This document shows positions 1-8,359 of a stretch of 59,432 nucleotides of DNA, piece by piece; position 1 is the stretch's first letter, and the number at the start of each line of letters is the position of its first letter. Made by a program: the position numbers and the translations under genes. The DNA is from Coraliomargarita sp. (GTDB lineage Bacteria > Verrucomicrobiota > Verrucomicrobiia > Opitutales > UBA953), in assembly GCA_024638885.1 (NCBI GenBank), contig JAHEJL010000009.1, forward strand, positions 69,966-129,397. The letters run 5' to 3'. The notes beneath the pieces were generated by a model. That model did not search any database. It saw nothing but the letters and a program-made list of their open reading frames with translations, and was not told the DNA's origin.

Positions 1-23
1 AGCCTCCGGCCGGCGAAGCATCA

Positions 24-50
24 GGGCGGGCCTGACGGCCCGCCCTTTTT
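24..50 (+). terminator. Intrinsic terminator of an upstream gene outside the window
   Basis: A perfect 9-bp stem (GGGCGGGCC at 24-32 with GGCCCGCCC at 37-45), a 4-base loop and five T residues at 46-50 form a classical rho-independent terminator read on the plus strand. It probably ends a plus-strand gene left of the window and converges with the acyltransferase gene whose stop codon is at 50-52. Confidence 0.75.
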
Positions 51-1849
51 CATGCCCGGACCTTGGCCGTGTCGAAGTCGTGGTATTCCAGGAACTGACG
101 GGCGCCGTCGTCGCCCATGTAGGCGGCGAGGAGTTTCGGGTCGGTCTGGGTGAGGTCCACGACGATCAGGCCATCCAGGCAGCCGCCGAAACCTTCGTCG
201 ACGTTGAAGGCGATGAGGCGTCCGTTGAGCTTGAGGTAGTGCTTCAGCAGCACCGGCACGGCCTTGGCGTCGGGTTCAAGGTCGCTGACGAGGCTCGAGA
301 CATGATCGAGGTCGAAGGCGCAGCGCTGGAGCACGTCGAGGTCGGCGTCGCGCAGGCTCATCGACCGCGGCGGATTCTTGGCCCGGACCAGCGGCAGGAG
401 GTCGTCGGCTGAGCGATTGTTCTTCAGATAGGAGAGGATGAGCTCCTTGGAGGCCTGGCCATACTCGGGATTGATGCTCACCGGCCCGAACAGCAGGTGA
501 TACTTCGGGAAGCGGACGACGTAGCGTCCGATGCCCCGCCAAAGCAGCGGCAGGCTCGTGGGCTTACGCTGATATTCCTGACGGATGAACGAACGGCCCA
601 TCTCCAGCGCCGGGTCCATGCGACGGAAGAAGTCGCCCTTGAATTCGAACAGCGTCGAGGTGTACAGCCCGTGCTTCCCCTGCAACGGCAGGATCCGGTC
701 GGTGGGGCCGAGACGGTAGCCGCCGACGATCGCCGAGACCTTCTCATCCCAGAGCACGATCTGGTCATACCAGGCGTCGAAGGCGTCCAGGTCGCAATCG
801 AGCCCCGTGCCCTCGGAGACCGAACGGAAAGTGGTCTCACGCAGGCGACCGATCTCGCGCAGGGTGTGCGGCAGGTCCTTGCCGAGGAAGCGGTAGACCC
901 GGAAGTCGCCGCTGCTCAGCAGCAGGTCCTCAGGCGGGACGCTCTGCAGTTCGGCCTTGAGCAGCAAAGGGTTCACCGGCGGGATGATCTCCGCCTGCGC
1001 GACGTTCGGACGCGCTCCCGCCGGCTTCTCCGCCGCGCCGCGGGTGGAAAGCAGCTCGCAGCGCAGGCGCAGGAAGCTCGTGGCCTCCTCGTCGTCCGGG
1101 TGGTCGGCCAGCTGGGCCGGCGTCACGGGGTTCGCCGTGCGCAGCCGGATGACCTTGCCGCGATGATGCAGGAACTCGCGCAGCAGGAGCATCGTGCGGA
1201 TCCGCGGATGCGCGAGTCCGAGAGACTGGAACAGGCCGGAGTTACGGCCTTCGATGCGCAGCGGCAGGAGCGAGGCGCCGACCTTGCGGGCCAGGCGGAC
1301 GACCTGCGGCGACCACACCGGATCGGCCACGCGACGCGAACGCAGACGCAGGCTGGAAACCTCGCCCGCCGGGAAGGTCAGGATGCAGCCACCGGCGCGC
1401 AGGTGAGCCAGGATACGCCGCGTGCCGGCGACGTTGCCGAGGTCGGAGGAGCCGGGCTCGAACGGGTTGACCTCGATCAGCCAAGGACGGATGCCGGGGA
1501 TACGGGCCAGCCAACGGTTGCCGACGACCAAGGTATCCGGCCGGACGCGCAACAGGAAGTCCATCGCGACGAGACCATCCGCGAGACCATGCGGATGATT
1601 GGCCACCACCACGAGCGGACCGGACTTCGGGATGCGCGCCAGGCACTGGTCGTTCCAGGCGCTGCTCAGGCCCGCCTGCTCCATGGCGGAGGTGAAGAAA
1701 TCCGGACGGCCGGCGGCATGGATGCGCGCCAGGAAGGCGTCGAAGGCCCGCACCTTGAAGAAGCGGTCGAGGGCGGGCTCGGCCCAGGCCAGCGGGCCCA
1801 GGTTGGCCTTGAGTTCGTCGGTGTTGCTCGGGGCGGTCTGCGGTGACAT
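50..1849 (-). CDS. OlsF-like bifunctional acyltransferase (PlsC-type domain + GNAT/hemolysin-type domain)
   Basis: The 599-residue protein fuses two acyltransferases. The N-terminal half has the glycerolipid O-acyltransferase signature, with NHPHG at about 84-88 in place of NHxxxxD and FPAGEVS at 159-165. From about residue 310 to the end it resembles the OlsB-type GNAT N-acyltransferase (Acetyltransf_5) domain. This domain order matches OlsF, in which the C-terminal part makes lyso-ornithine lipid and the N-terminal part adds the second acyl chain. The likely product is therefore a phosphorus-free aminolipid of the membrane, although the head-group amino acid cannot be read from sequence. 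The gene stands alone, upstream of and in the same direction away from tatD. The function is inferred from domain order. Confidence 0.8.
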   Translation of the reverse strand: MSPQTAPSNTDELKANLGPLAWAEPALDRFFKVRAFDAFLARIHAAGRPDFFTSAMEQAGLSSAWNDQCLARIPKSGPLVVVANHPHGLADGLVAMDFLLRVRPDTLVVGNRWLARIPGIRPWLIEVNPFEPGSSDLGNVAGTRRILAHLRAGGCILTFPAGEVSSLRLRSRRVADPVWSPQVVRLARKVGASLLPLRIEGRNSGLFQSLGLAHPRIRTMLLLREFLHHRGKVIRLRTANPVTPAQLADHPDDEEATSFLRLRCELLSTRGAAEKPAGARPNVAQAEIIPPVNPLLLKAELQSVPPEDLLLSSGDFRVYRFLGKDLPHTLREIGRLRETTFRSVSEGTGLDCDLDAFDAWYDQIVLWDEKVSAIVGGYRLGPTDRILPLQGKHGLYTSTLFEFKGDFFRRMDPALEMGRSFIRQEYQRKPTSLPLLWRGIGRYVVRFPKYHLLFGPVSINPEYGQASKELILSYLKNNRSADDLLPLVRAKNPPRSMSLRDADLDVLQRCAFDLDHVSSLVSDLEPDAKAVPVLLKHYLKLNGRLIAFNVDEGFGGCLDGLIVVDLTQTDPKLLAAYMGDDGARQFLEYHDFDTAKVRA

Positions 1850-1909
1850 CTATGGCAAGGATGCCACGGATGTGCGTAAGGACGGGGGCGGACCCGTGAC
1901 AATACCGTG

Positions 1910-2713
1910 TCAGCCTGCGGCGAAACCGAAGAAGTCCCGGGCGTTCCGGGTGGCGACCTCGGCGACCTCGTCGGCGGGCAGGCCCAGGAGTTCGGCGGCC
2001 TTGGCGCAGATCTCGGGGAGATAGGCCGGCGTATTTTCCTTACCGCGCACGGACTGCGGGGCGAGGTACGGCGCATCGGTCTCGAGCATGAGGCGGGCCA
2101 GCCCCTGGGCCTTCAGCGCCTGGCGGATCTCCTCGGACTTCGCGTAGGTGATGATGCCGGTGAACGAGGCGCGGCCGCCGCGTTGGTTCAGCTGACGGAC
2201 CTGGTCGGGGCCTTCGACGAAGCAATGGAAGACCACCTTGCGCCAATCCACGCCGCTGGCGTCGATCATCCGCACGCAGTCGTCGAACGCATGACGCGAA
2301 TGGATGACGACCGGGCAACCGAACTGGTACGCGAGCGACAGCTGACGGCGGAAAGCCTCCTGCTGCCAGGCCTTGATGCGCTCGGCTTCGGCCACGTCGG
2401 CCGGCAGGCGGAAATAATCCAAGCCGATCTCGCCGAGGGCGGCCGGCGCGGTACGGTCGGCGAAATACGGGGAGATGGCGGCGACGGTCTCCTCCCAGCC
2501 TTCTTCGACGTGGCAGGGATGGAGCCCGACGGTGTGGCGGAAGAAATCCGGCTGCGCGGAGGCGAGGTCGCGGTACTCAGACCAGTCCTTGAGGTCGGTC
2601 CCGATGGCCACCGCGCCCTCGACGCCCGCGGCGCGGCATTCGGCCACCCAGGCGGCGAGACGGCCCGCCTTGAGGGCGTATTCGGGGTGACAATGGGAAT
2701 CCAGCAGGCGCAC
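1910..2713 (-). CDS. tatD: TatD family metal-dependent hydrolase (DNase)
   Basis: The product has the TatD metal-site series in order: DSHCH at residues 5-9, GEIGLDY, IHSRHA, FHCF and ETDAPYL. These build a TIM-barrel metallohydrolase of about 267 residues, the usual size for the family. TatD enzymes are 3'-5' nucleases involved in DNA or RNA quality control in the cytoplasm. I chose the GTG at 2711-2713 because it puts the DSHCH motif five residues from the start, as in homologues. A TTG nine codons upstream (2740) is the only longer option. A promoter-like TTGCCC, 18 bases, TAATCA lies directly before the GTG. Confidence 0.9.
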   Translation of the reverse strand: MRLLDSHCHPEYALKAGRLAAWVAECRAAGVEGAVAIGTDLKDWSEYRDLASAQPDFFRHTVGLHPCHVEEGWEETVAAISPYFADRTAPAALGEIGLDYFRLPADVAEAERIKAWQQEAFRRQLSLAYQFGCPVVIHSRHAFDDCVRMIDASGVDWRKVVFHCFVEGPDQVRQLNQRGGRASFTGIITYAKSEEIRQALKAQGLARLMLETDAPYLAPQSVRGKENTPAYLPEICAKAAELLGLPADEVAEVATRNARDFFGFAAG

Positions 2714-2796
2714 GGGGTGATTAGGCCCCCCGGGAAGCAAAGGGCAAGACCACAGCCCCGCCTTGAAAAAAGCGCCCTCCCCTGCACGGTGGCCGC

Positions 2797-3258
2797 ATGC
2801 ACCACTGGCTGATGAAGTCCGAACCCGACGAGTTCTCCTTCCAGGAACTCGAACGCAAGGGCCAGGAACCGTGGACCGGCGTGCGCAACTACCAGGCGCG
2901 GAACTTCATGCGCGCGGCCAAGGTCGGCGACCTCGTGCTGTTCTACCATTCCAACTGCGAGGAGCCCGGCATCGTGGGCGTCGCGCGCATCTCCAAGGAA
3001 GCCTTCGACGACCCGACCCAGTTCGAGCCGAAGTCCGATTACTACGACGCCAAGTCGACCAAGGACGACCCGCGCTGGAGCTGCGTGGAAGTCTCCTTCC
3101 ACCAGGCCTTCAAGCGGCTCGTCAGCCTGCCCGACCTCCGCGCGTGCGCGGCGCTGAAGGACATGCTGATCCTCCGCCCCGGCAACCGTCTCTCCGTGAC
3201 GCCCGTGACCGCCGCGGAGTTCAAGGCGATCGCCGGCCTCGGCGGAATCAGGAAGTAG
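2797..3258 (+). CDS. EVE domain-containing protein
   Basis: The 153-residue protein is a single EVE domain of the thymocyte nuclear protein 1 type. It opens with HHWLMKSEPDEFS and contains TGVRNYQARNFM and the VLFYHSN strand typical of the family. EVE domains are PUA-like folds thought to bind modified bases in DNA or RNA. The bacterial cellular role is not established. The gene is divergent from tatD and its 3' end overlaps the convergent MFS transporter gene by 11 bases. No restriction or defence genes are adjacent, so a housekeeping or RNA-modification link is as likely as defence. Confidence 0.88.
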   Translation: MHHWLMKSEPDEFSFQELERKGQEPWTGVRNYQARNFMRAAKVGDLVLFYHSNCEEPGIVGVARISKEAFDDPTQFEPKSDYYDAKSTKDDPRWSCVEVSFHQAFKRLVSLPDLRACAALKDMLILRPGNRLSVTPVTAAEFKAIAGLGGIRK

Positions 3259-4507
3259 CCTCTTCGGTCGGCAGCCACAGCGCGAGGAGCGCGGCGGGCA
3301 GGAACAGGAACGACGCGTAGAGCAGCACCGAGCTGAAATCGCCGACCTTGGCGAAGATACCGAAGAAGACCGTGCCGGCGGCGGCGAAGACACGGCCGAT
3401 GTTATAGCTGAACCCGGCGCCCGTGGTGCGGAGCAACGTCGGGAACAGCGGCGGCAAGGCCATCGTGAAGAGGCCGAAGACGCCCTGGCAGAAACCGATG
3501 CCCGCGTAGAGCGCGTAGGTCGCGCCCAGACCCCACGGGTACGCGAAGGTCAGCCCCATCAGGATGAAATACGCGCCGAAGAAGACGGCGAGCGCCCGGC
3601 GGTAGCCGAAGCGCTGCGCGGCCCAGCCGGAAGCGAAGTTGCCCAGCACCGAGGCGGCGATGACGCAGAAGAGCGCGGTCGACACGACCTTGGCCTTGTC
3701 GAGCGAGGCCGCGACGACCTCCGGGTGGTTGCGGATGAAGGCCTGCTGCCAGAACATGAAGCACCAGTGCCCGGTCAGCGAGATCGCGCAGAGCAAGGAT
3801 GCGATGAGCGTCGTGCGCCGGATGTCGCGCCCGAAGAGCCCCGCCATCGTCGGCGTCTCCTGCCGGCCCTTCTCGGCCGACCATTCGGCGGTCTCGGGGA
3901 CTTCCTTGCGGATCCACAGCGTCACGAAAGCCGGCAGCACGCCGATGAGGAAGACCCAGCGCGGCTGATAGCCGGGCACCTGCTGCAGGAGGAAGACGGC
4001 GGCGATCGCCGCGAGGATCCCGAAGTTGACGGCGCACTGGAGGACCGCGGCGATCCACGGGCGCCACTTCTTGGGCCAGGTCTCGGACAGCAGGGACGCG
4101 CCCACGGCCCACTCGCCGCCGATGCCCAGCGCGGCGAGGAAGCGGAAGATCATCAGCTGCCACCAGTTCTGCGCGAAGAACGAAAGCCCGGTGAAGAGCG
4201 CGTAGGTCAGGATCGTCAGGACGAGCGTGCGGCTGCGGCCGAGGCGGTCGCCGATGATGCCGAAGAAGGCGCCGCCCAAAGCCCACCCCAGCAGGAACGC
4301 CGCCTGGATGATCGAGCCGTAGCGGGCGACGTCGGGGTCCGCCTCGTTCGTGCGCAGCAGTTCGGCCACGAAGACCGTGGCGACCAACGTGTAGAGGTGC
4401 AGGTCGAGGCCGTCGAAGAACCAGCCCAGCCAGGCGGCGAAGCCGGACTTCTTCTGATGCGAGGAAAGCTCGCGCAGCGAGGTGGCTTCGGCGGGGGTGG
4501 CGCGCAT
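3248..4507 (-). CDS. MFS transporter (12-TM organic-acid/sugar-acid porter type)
   Basis: The 419-residue protein has 12 hydrophobic segments and the MFS signatures DGLDLHLYT in TM1, GDRLGRSRTLV in the TM2-3 loop and GGEWAVGASL in TM5. This resembles the aromatic-acid/sialate/lactate porter groups. It imports a small organic solute across the inner membrane, but the substrate cannot be read from sequence. It is recognisably related to the transporter at 6987-8303, sharing the GGEWA motif and the RxTGxGxxYNxGR loop. It lies downstream of the ThuA gene on the same strand, behind a possible terminator. Confidence 0.85.
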   Translation of the reverse strand: MRATPAEATSLRELSSHQKKSGFAAWLGWFFDGLDLHLYTLVATVFVAELLRTNEADPDVARYGSIIQAAFLLGWALGGAFFGIIGDRLGRSRTLVLTILTYALFTGLSFFAQNWWQLMIFRFLAALGIGGEWAVGASLLSETWPKKWRPWIAAVLQCAVNFGILAAIAAVFLLQQVPGYQPRWVFLIGVLPAFVTLWIRKEVPETAEWSAEKGRQETPTMAGLFGRDIRRTTLIASLLCAISLTGHWCFMFWQQAFIRNHPEVVAASLDKAKVVSTALFCVIAASVLGNFASGWAAQRFGYRRALAVFFGAYFILMGLTFAYPWGLGATYALYAGIGFCQGVFGLFTMALPPLFPTLLRTTGAGFSYNIGRVFAAAGTVFFGIFAKVGDFSSVLLYASFLFLPAALLALWLPTEEATS

Positions 4508-4540
4508 GGGGTGACAGTTGAAACCGCCTAGAAATTAGCA

Positions 4541-4562
4541 AGGCGGGCTTTGCGGCCCGCCC
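4541..4562 (-). terminator. Probable terminator after the ThuA gene
   Basis: GGCGGGC (4542-4548) pairs with GCCCGCC (4555-4561) around a six-base loop. On the minus strand it is followed by a weak, interrupted T-rich stretch. It lies just past the stop of the ThuA gene and before the MFS gene, so it may attenuate read-through rather than stop it fully. Confidence 0.5.
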
Positions 4563-4573
4563 TGCGTGAGGAC

Positions 4574-5515
4574 TTACTTCTTGGCTTCGGCCTTCTTGGC
4601 CGGCGCCTTGGCCTTCGGGGCCGGCGTCGGGGTGTAAGGCTGGTTGGTCATGGCGCCCGGGGCGACCTTCAGGAGGTTCGGGGACATGTCGGGAGCCTTG
4701 GCGTCGCCGTTGGCCCACTTGAGACCGCCGACCAGGATCTGCTGGAAGGTCGGGTTGGTCCAGACGTCCTCGCGGTGGCCCATGGCGGTGTAGAAGACGC
4801 GGCCCTTGCCTTCGTGCTTGGCCCAGCAGTTCGGGTAGGCCGGACGCTTGTAGTCGTCGCCTTCGAGGGCGGGGTCATTGAAGGTGGTGAGGACGTGGAT
4901 CTCCGGACGGAAGTCCTTGAGGGTGTACCATTCTTCCACGAACGAGAACGAGTCGCCGACCTTCTCGAAACCGGGGAAGGTCTTGTCGATGACCTTGTTC
5001 ACGCCGGCCTGCTGCTTGCCGTGGCGGATGAACTCGGCGCCGAGGAAGCAGACGTAGGCGTCGGCCTTGTCGCCATGGTTCTTGAAGCGCTCCGGACCCT
5101 TCACGGCCTCGTTGTCGGTATGGAAGGTGTCGGCGGCGGCGTGCGTGCCCACGAAGCCCTTGCCGGACTTCACGAAGTCGAAGAGGGCCTGCTTCCCGGC
5201 GAGGGTCATCGGCGGGTTCTTGTCGGTGCCTTCGGAGCAGAGGTCGCCGGTGGTGTAGAACATCACGGTGTCGAACTGGGCGAGATACTCGGGCGAGAAC
5301 TTCGAGCCGTCCTTGGAGAAGACGAACTCGATGTTGTTGGCGGCGCCGAGCTCGAGGAGCTGCTTCTCGGCGAAGCTGGGCTGTCCCTTCTTATAGGAGA
5401 TCACCTCGTGCTCGTAGCCCGAGGACTTGGTGAAGAAGAGGACCTTGCGCTTGGGGGCGTCGGCGGCGAACGCGCTGAGCGACAGCAGGCAGAGGAGGAG
5501 CGAGCGGAGCATCAT
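4574..5515 (-). CDS. Secreted ThuA domain-containing protein
   Basis: After a clear signal peptide (MMLRSLLLCLLSLSAFA, then ADAPKR) the 313-residue protein carries a ThuA fold. The fold is a type-1 glutamine-amidotransferase-like domain common in Planctomycetes and Verrucomicrobia, often near sugar catabolism genes. Motifs seen are VLFFTKSSGYEHE near the start, GFVGTHAAADTFH in the middle and PNCWAKHEGKGRVFYTAMGH near the end. The last 25 residues are a Lys/Ala/Pro-rich tail. The start is the ATG pair at 5510-5515, because the open frame upstream lacks a signal sequence and overlaps other content. It probably acts in the periplasm on carbohydrate-related substrates, but no activity can be assigned. 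Confidence 0.85.
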   Translation of the reverse strand: MMLRSLLLCLLSLSAFAADAPKRKVLFFTKSSGYEHEVISYKKGQPSFAEKQLLELGAANNIEFVFSKDGSKFSPEYLAQFDTVMFYTTGDLCSEGTDKNPPMTLAGKQALFDFVKSGKGFVGTHAAADTFHTDNEAVKGPERFKNHGDKADAYVCFLGAEFIRHGKQQAGVNKVIDKTFPGFEKVGDSFSFVEEWYTLKDFRPEIHVLTTFNDPALEGDDYKRPAYPNCWAKHEGKGRVFYTAMGHREDVWTNPTFQQILVGGLKWANGDAKAPDMSPNLLKVAPGAMTNQPYTPTPAPKAKAPAKKAEAKK

Positions 5516-5573
5516 GGGGGTGGTGTCCCGTGAACAAACCCGCCCCGCCCGCCGCAGGCAAGCCGATTGGGGC

Positions 5574-6980
5574 TCAGCGCCCGGCGGAACGACGGACGGG
5601 CGGCAGTTCGCGGGCGATTTCCGCGAGACGATAGCCGAAACCCGGACCGCGCAGGGTCGAGCCGTCGACCTGTCCCTGCCGGCGGGAATAGAGGAGCGGA
5701 TGCACCTTGGCCTCGGCGGCGGAAGCGGCGGGATAGAACTGCATGCCGTTGGTCTCCACGCCGGCGATGGTCGGGGCATGGGCGGCCAGCAGGACGTGCG
5801 TCATCTGCGCCATCATCGGGTTGGTGAGGTCCTGCACCATGAGCTGCATGCCATGGGCGCGGGCCCAGCAGAGGCTGAGGAGCGCGCCGGTCTGGGTCTT
5901 GCAGGTCTTGAGGGCGACGCCGGTCCAACCGAGTTCGCGGCCGAGACGGACGATGCGCCAGTCGTGCGCGCTTTCGTCGAGGAAGAGCGGCATCCGTTGG
6001 CTGACCGAATGCACGTCGATCGGGTGTTCCTCGAGCTCATACGGGAACGGCTGCTCGACGTAGCTGAGACGGCTCCAGAGTTCGGGCAGTTCGGCCTTCA
6101 CGCGGTCGAGGACGCCGTTCACGTAGGCGGGGTCCATGACCGTGCAGTTGAAATCGGCGGTGAAGAGCTCGACGCCGAGCGGCAGGCCGACCTCGGCGAT
6201 CCGCTTCAGCCGCTCGAAATCCCAGGCGGCATCGTTGCCGCGCAGCTTGACCTTCAAGGCCTTCAGGCCGTCGGCCTTGATCCATTCGTCGAGCGAGGAC
6301 GGATAGCCGTCGGCGACCTTGTTGGCGCCGGCTTCGGCGAGCGTCAGGTAATCCAGGCCGCCCACGAGATGCCAGGCGAGCAGCTTGGTCGTCACGGGCG
6401 AACGGAAATAGTCGGCCGGATAGCGGCCGGCGAAGGAGACCTCCTTCGCGTCGGCGGCCGGCGTGATGAACGCCGCGAGGTCGCGGTTCATCCACGGAGC
6501 GGCGTAGGTCGAATAGGTCGGGACGCCGTGGGCGACGCCGTAGGCATCATGCAAGGCGAGGTCGAACGGCGAGCAGCAGACGAGCGCGGCGAGCGTCGGG
6601 AGGGCGACGCCTTCGGGCAGGCTCGCGTTGAACTTCTCGAGGATACCCGGCAGGGCTTCCTCAAGGAAGTCATGGCCGATCTCCATCGCGTGACCGCGGG
6701 CGCCGAAGGCCGCGTAGGCATCGGTGAGCGTATCGCAGAAATCCTGCAGCGCCTGCAGGCGGACGTCGTAAGGCACCGGCGAAGGCCAGACCCACTGGAC
6801 GCTGAGCGGGGTCTCGCCCCACCCTTCCGCCCGGGAACCGTCGGCCTTCTCGACCGTGACGCACACGCGCGCGCAGACCACGCTCGTGAGGGTCTCGTGG
6901 CCGAACTTGAGCGGGAGGCGCAGGGTGACCGGCAAGGCATGCCAGCGCACCGCGCGGATCTGGACGTCGCGAGGATTCAT
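5574..6980 (-). CDS. Enolase-superfamily enzyme (mandelate racemase/muconate lactonizing type)
   Basis: The 468-residue protein has an enolase-superfamily capping domain followed by the TIM barrel. The catalytic pieces are visible: KVKLRG (the KxK base pair), LFTADFN (first metal ligand), YVEQPF (second), LDESAHDW (third) and KTCKTQTG (the acid/base Lys on the opposite face). This arrangement fits the muconate-lactonizing subgroup. Such enzymes abstract a proton next to a carboxylate, for example as sugar-acid dehydratases, racemases or cycloisomerases. The substrate is unknown. It lies between two MFS transporter genes and is separated from the downstream one at 6987 by six bases, which suggests cotranscription with it. 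Confidence 0.85.
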   Translation of the reverse strand: MNPRDVQIRAVRWHALPVTLRLPLKFGHETLTSVVCARVCVTVEKADGSRAEGWGETPLSVQWVWPSPVPYDVRLQALQDFCDTLTDAYAAFGARGHAMEIGHDFLEEALPGILEKFNASLPEGVALPTLAALVCCSPFDLALHDAYGVAHGVPTYSTYAAPWMNRDLAAFITPAADAKEVSFAGRYPADYFRSPVTTKLLAWHLVGGLDYLTLAEAGANKVADGYPSSLDEWIKADGLKALKVKLRGNDAAWDFERLKRIAEVGLPLGVELFTADFNCTVMDPAYVNGVLDRVKAELPELWSRLSYVEQPFPYELEEHPIDVHSVSQRMPLFLDESAHDWRIVRLGRELGWTGVALKTCKTQTGALLSLCWARAHGMQLMVQDLTNPMMAQMTHVLLAAHAPTIAGVETNGMQFYPAASAAEAKVHPLLYSRRQGQVDGSTLRGPGFGYRLAEIARELPPVRRSAGR

Positions 6981-6986
6981 CTTCGG

Positions 6987-8303
6987 TCAGTCCTGCAGGG
7001 CCTGGCCGGAGGTTTCCTTGCCGAGGAACGCGACGAACAGGCCGACGCCGTAGACCAGCGTGATCGCGGCCGCGGCCTGCTGGTAGCCGCCGAGGGTCGC
7101 CACGAGCTTGCCGCTGAGCAGCACGAACGGCACGGCGACGAGTCGGCCGGTGTTGTAGCAGATGCCCTGCCCCGTCGCGCGGACGCGGGTCGGGAAAAGT
7201 TCCGGCAGGTAGAGCGGGAAGAAACCGAAGAAGGCCGTGGCCGCCATGCCGAGGGTGAAGACCTTGAGCGCCATCACCCACGGGAAGATGTCGAAGAGCT
7301 TCGCGCCGCTCCAATCGGCCGGCGTGCGGTAGATCCAGACGGTGGCGAGCAAGGCGAAGAGGCAGAGCAGCTGGTAGCCGAGGCGACGGCGCAGGCCGGC
7401 GAGGACCAGCGGCGCGATGAACGTGCTCGCGCAGGCGCCGACGGACACGATGACCATCGCGAGGGCCTTGGCGCGCGGGTTGTCGGGGCCGGCGAGGTCG
7501 CCGATCCAGAGCGGGATCCACTGCACCGCGCCCCAGGTGCCGACGAAGACGACGGACACCATCAGGATGCCGGCGATGGTCGTGCCGCGCAGTTCGGCGC
7601 CGAAGACTTCGCCGATCTTGGAACGGGCGGGCGCGACGGCGGCGGCCTCCTTCGCGGCGGAACGCTCCCACTTCTCGGACTCGGGGACGAACAGGCGGAT
7701 GAGCAAGGTCAGGATGGCCGGCGAAGCGCCGATGAGGAAGTGGATGCGCCAGGACGAACCATCGGCGGGATAGGCCAGGGCCATGCAGCCGACGAGCACC
7801 ATGCCGAGGTTGGCGGCCATGCCGATGAAGCCCGCCATCTTGGAGCGATGGCGCTCCGGCCACGCTTCCATCACGAGCGCGACGCCGAGGGCCCATTCGC
7901 CACCCATGCCGAGCGCGGCCATGAAACGGGCGGCGGCGAGGTGCGTGGGGTCGGAAGCGAAATAGCAGATGCCGCTGAAGACGGAGTAGAAGAGGATGCT
8001 GAAGGACATCGCCTTCACGCGACCGATGCGGTCGCCCAACCAGCCGAAGGCCGCGCCCCCGAGGGCGGCGCCGACGAGGAACGCGGCGGTGATGATGCCC
8101 ATCCAGTTGCCGACCCAGCCGTTGATGGCCTTCACGCCCAGCGCCGCGGTCTCGGGCGGCACCATGCTCTTGAGGGCCGGACCGGCGAGCGTCGGGAAGA
8201 GCGCCTGCTCGTAACCGTCCATCATCCAGCCGAGGAAGCCGGCGAGCAGGGTCATCTGCATGCCCTTGGTGATCGCGTCACGGGTGTCTTTGGCGTCGTG
8301 CAT
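6987..8303 (-). CDS. MFS transporter, probably feeding the adjacent enolase-superfamily enzyme
   Basis: This is a 438-residue 12-TM MFS protein with GWMMDGYEQALFPTL in TM1, GDRIGRVKAMS in the TM2-3 loop and GGEWALGVALV in TM5. It is a paralogue-like relative of the transporter at 3248-4507. It lies immediately upstream of the enolase-superfamily gene (six-base gap, same strand), so the two very probably share a transcript and a substrate, most likely an organic acid or sugar acid. Beyond its 5' end, 56 bases away, is the LysR gene on the same strand. Confidence 0.85.
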   Translation of the reverse strand: MHDAKDTRDAITKGMQMTLLAGFLGWMMDGYEQALFPTLAGPALKSMVPPETAALGVKAINGWVGNWMGIITAAFLVGAALGGAAFGWLGDRIGRVKAMSFSILFYSVFSGICYFASDPTHLAAARFMAALGMGGEWALGVALVMEAWPERHRSKMAGFIGMAANLGMVLVGCMALAYPADGSSWRIHFLIGASPAILTLLIRLFVPESEKWERSAAKEAAAVAPARSKIGEVFGAELRGTTIAGILMVSVVFVGTWGAVQWIPLWIGDLAGPDNPRAKALAMVIVSVGACASTFIAPLVLAGLRRRLGYQLLCLFALLATVWIYRTPADWSGAKLFDIFPWVMALKVFTLGMAATAFFGFFPLYLPELFPTRVRATGQGICYNTGRLVAVPFVLLSGKLVATLGGYQQAAAAITLVYGVGLFVAFLGKETSGQALQD

Positions 8304-8359
8304 GGGGGTCTCCCCATCAGAAGGACTTGGCCCCAGCCTTCAAGGGGCGATTTGTCCGT

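Noticed and set aside
2797..3258. A defence island built around the EVE-domain gene
   Set aside because: Neighbours are tatD and transporters; no nuclease, restriction or toxin gene is nearby.
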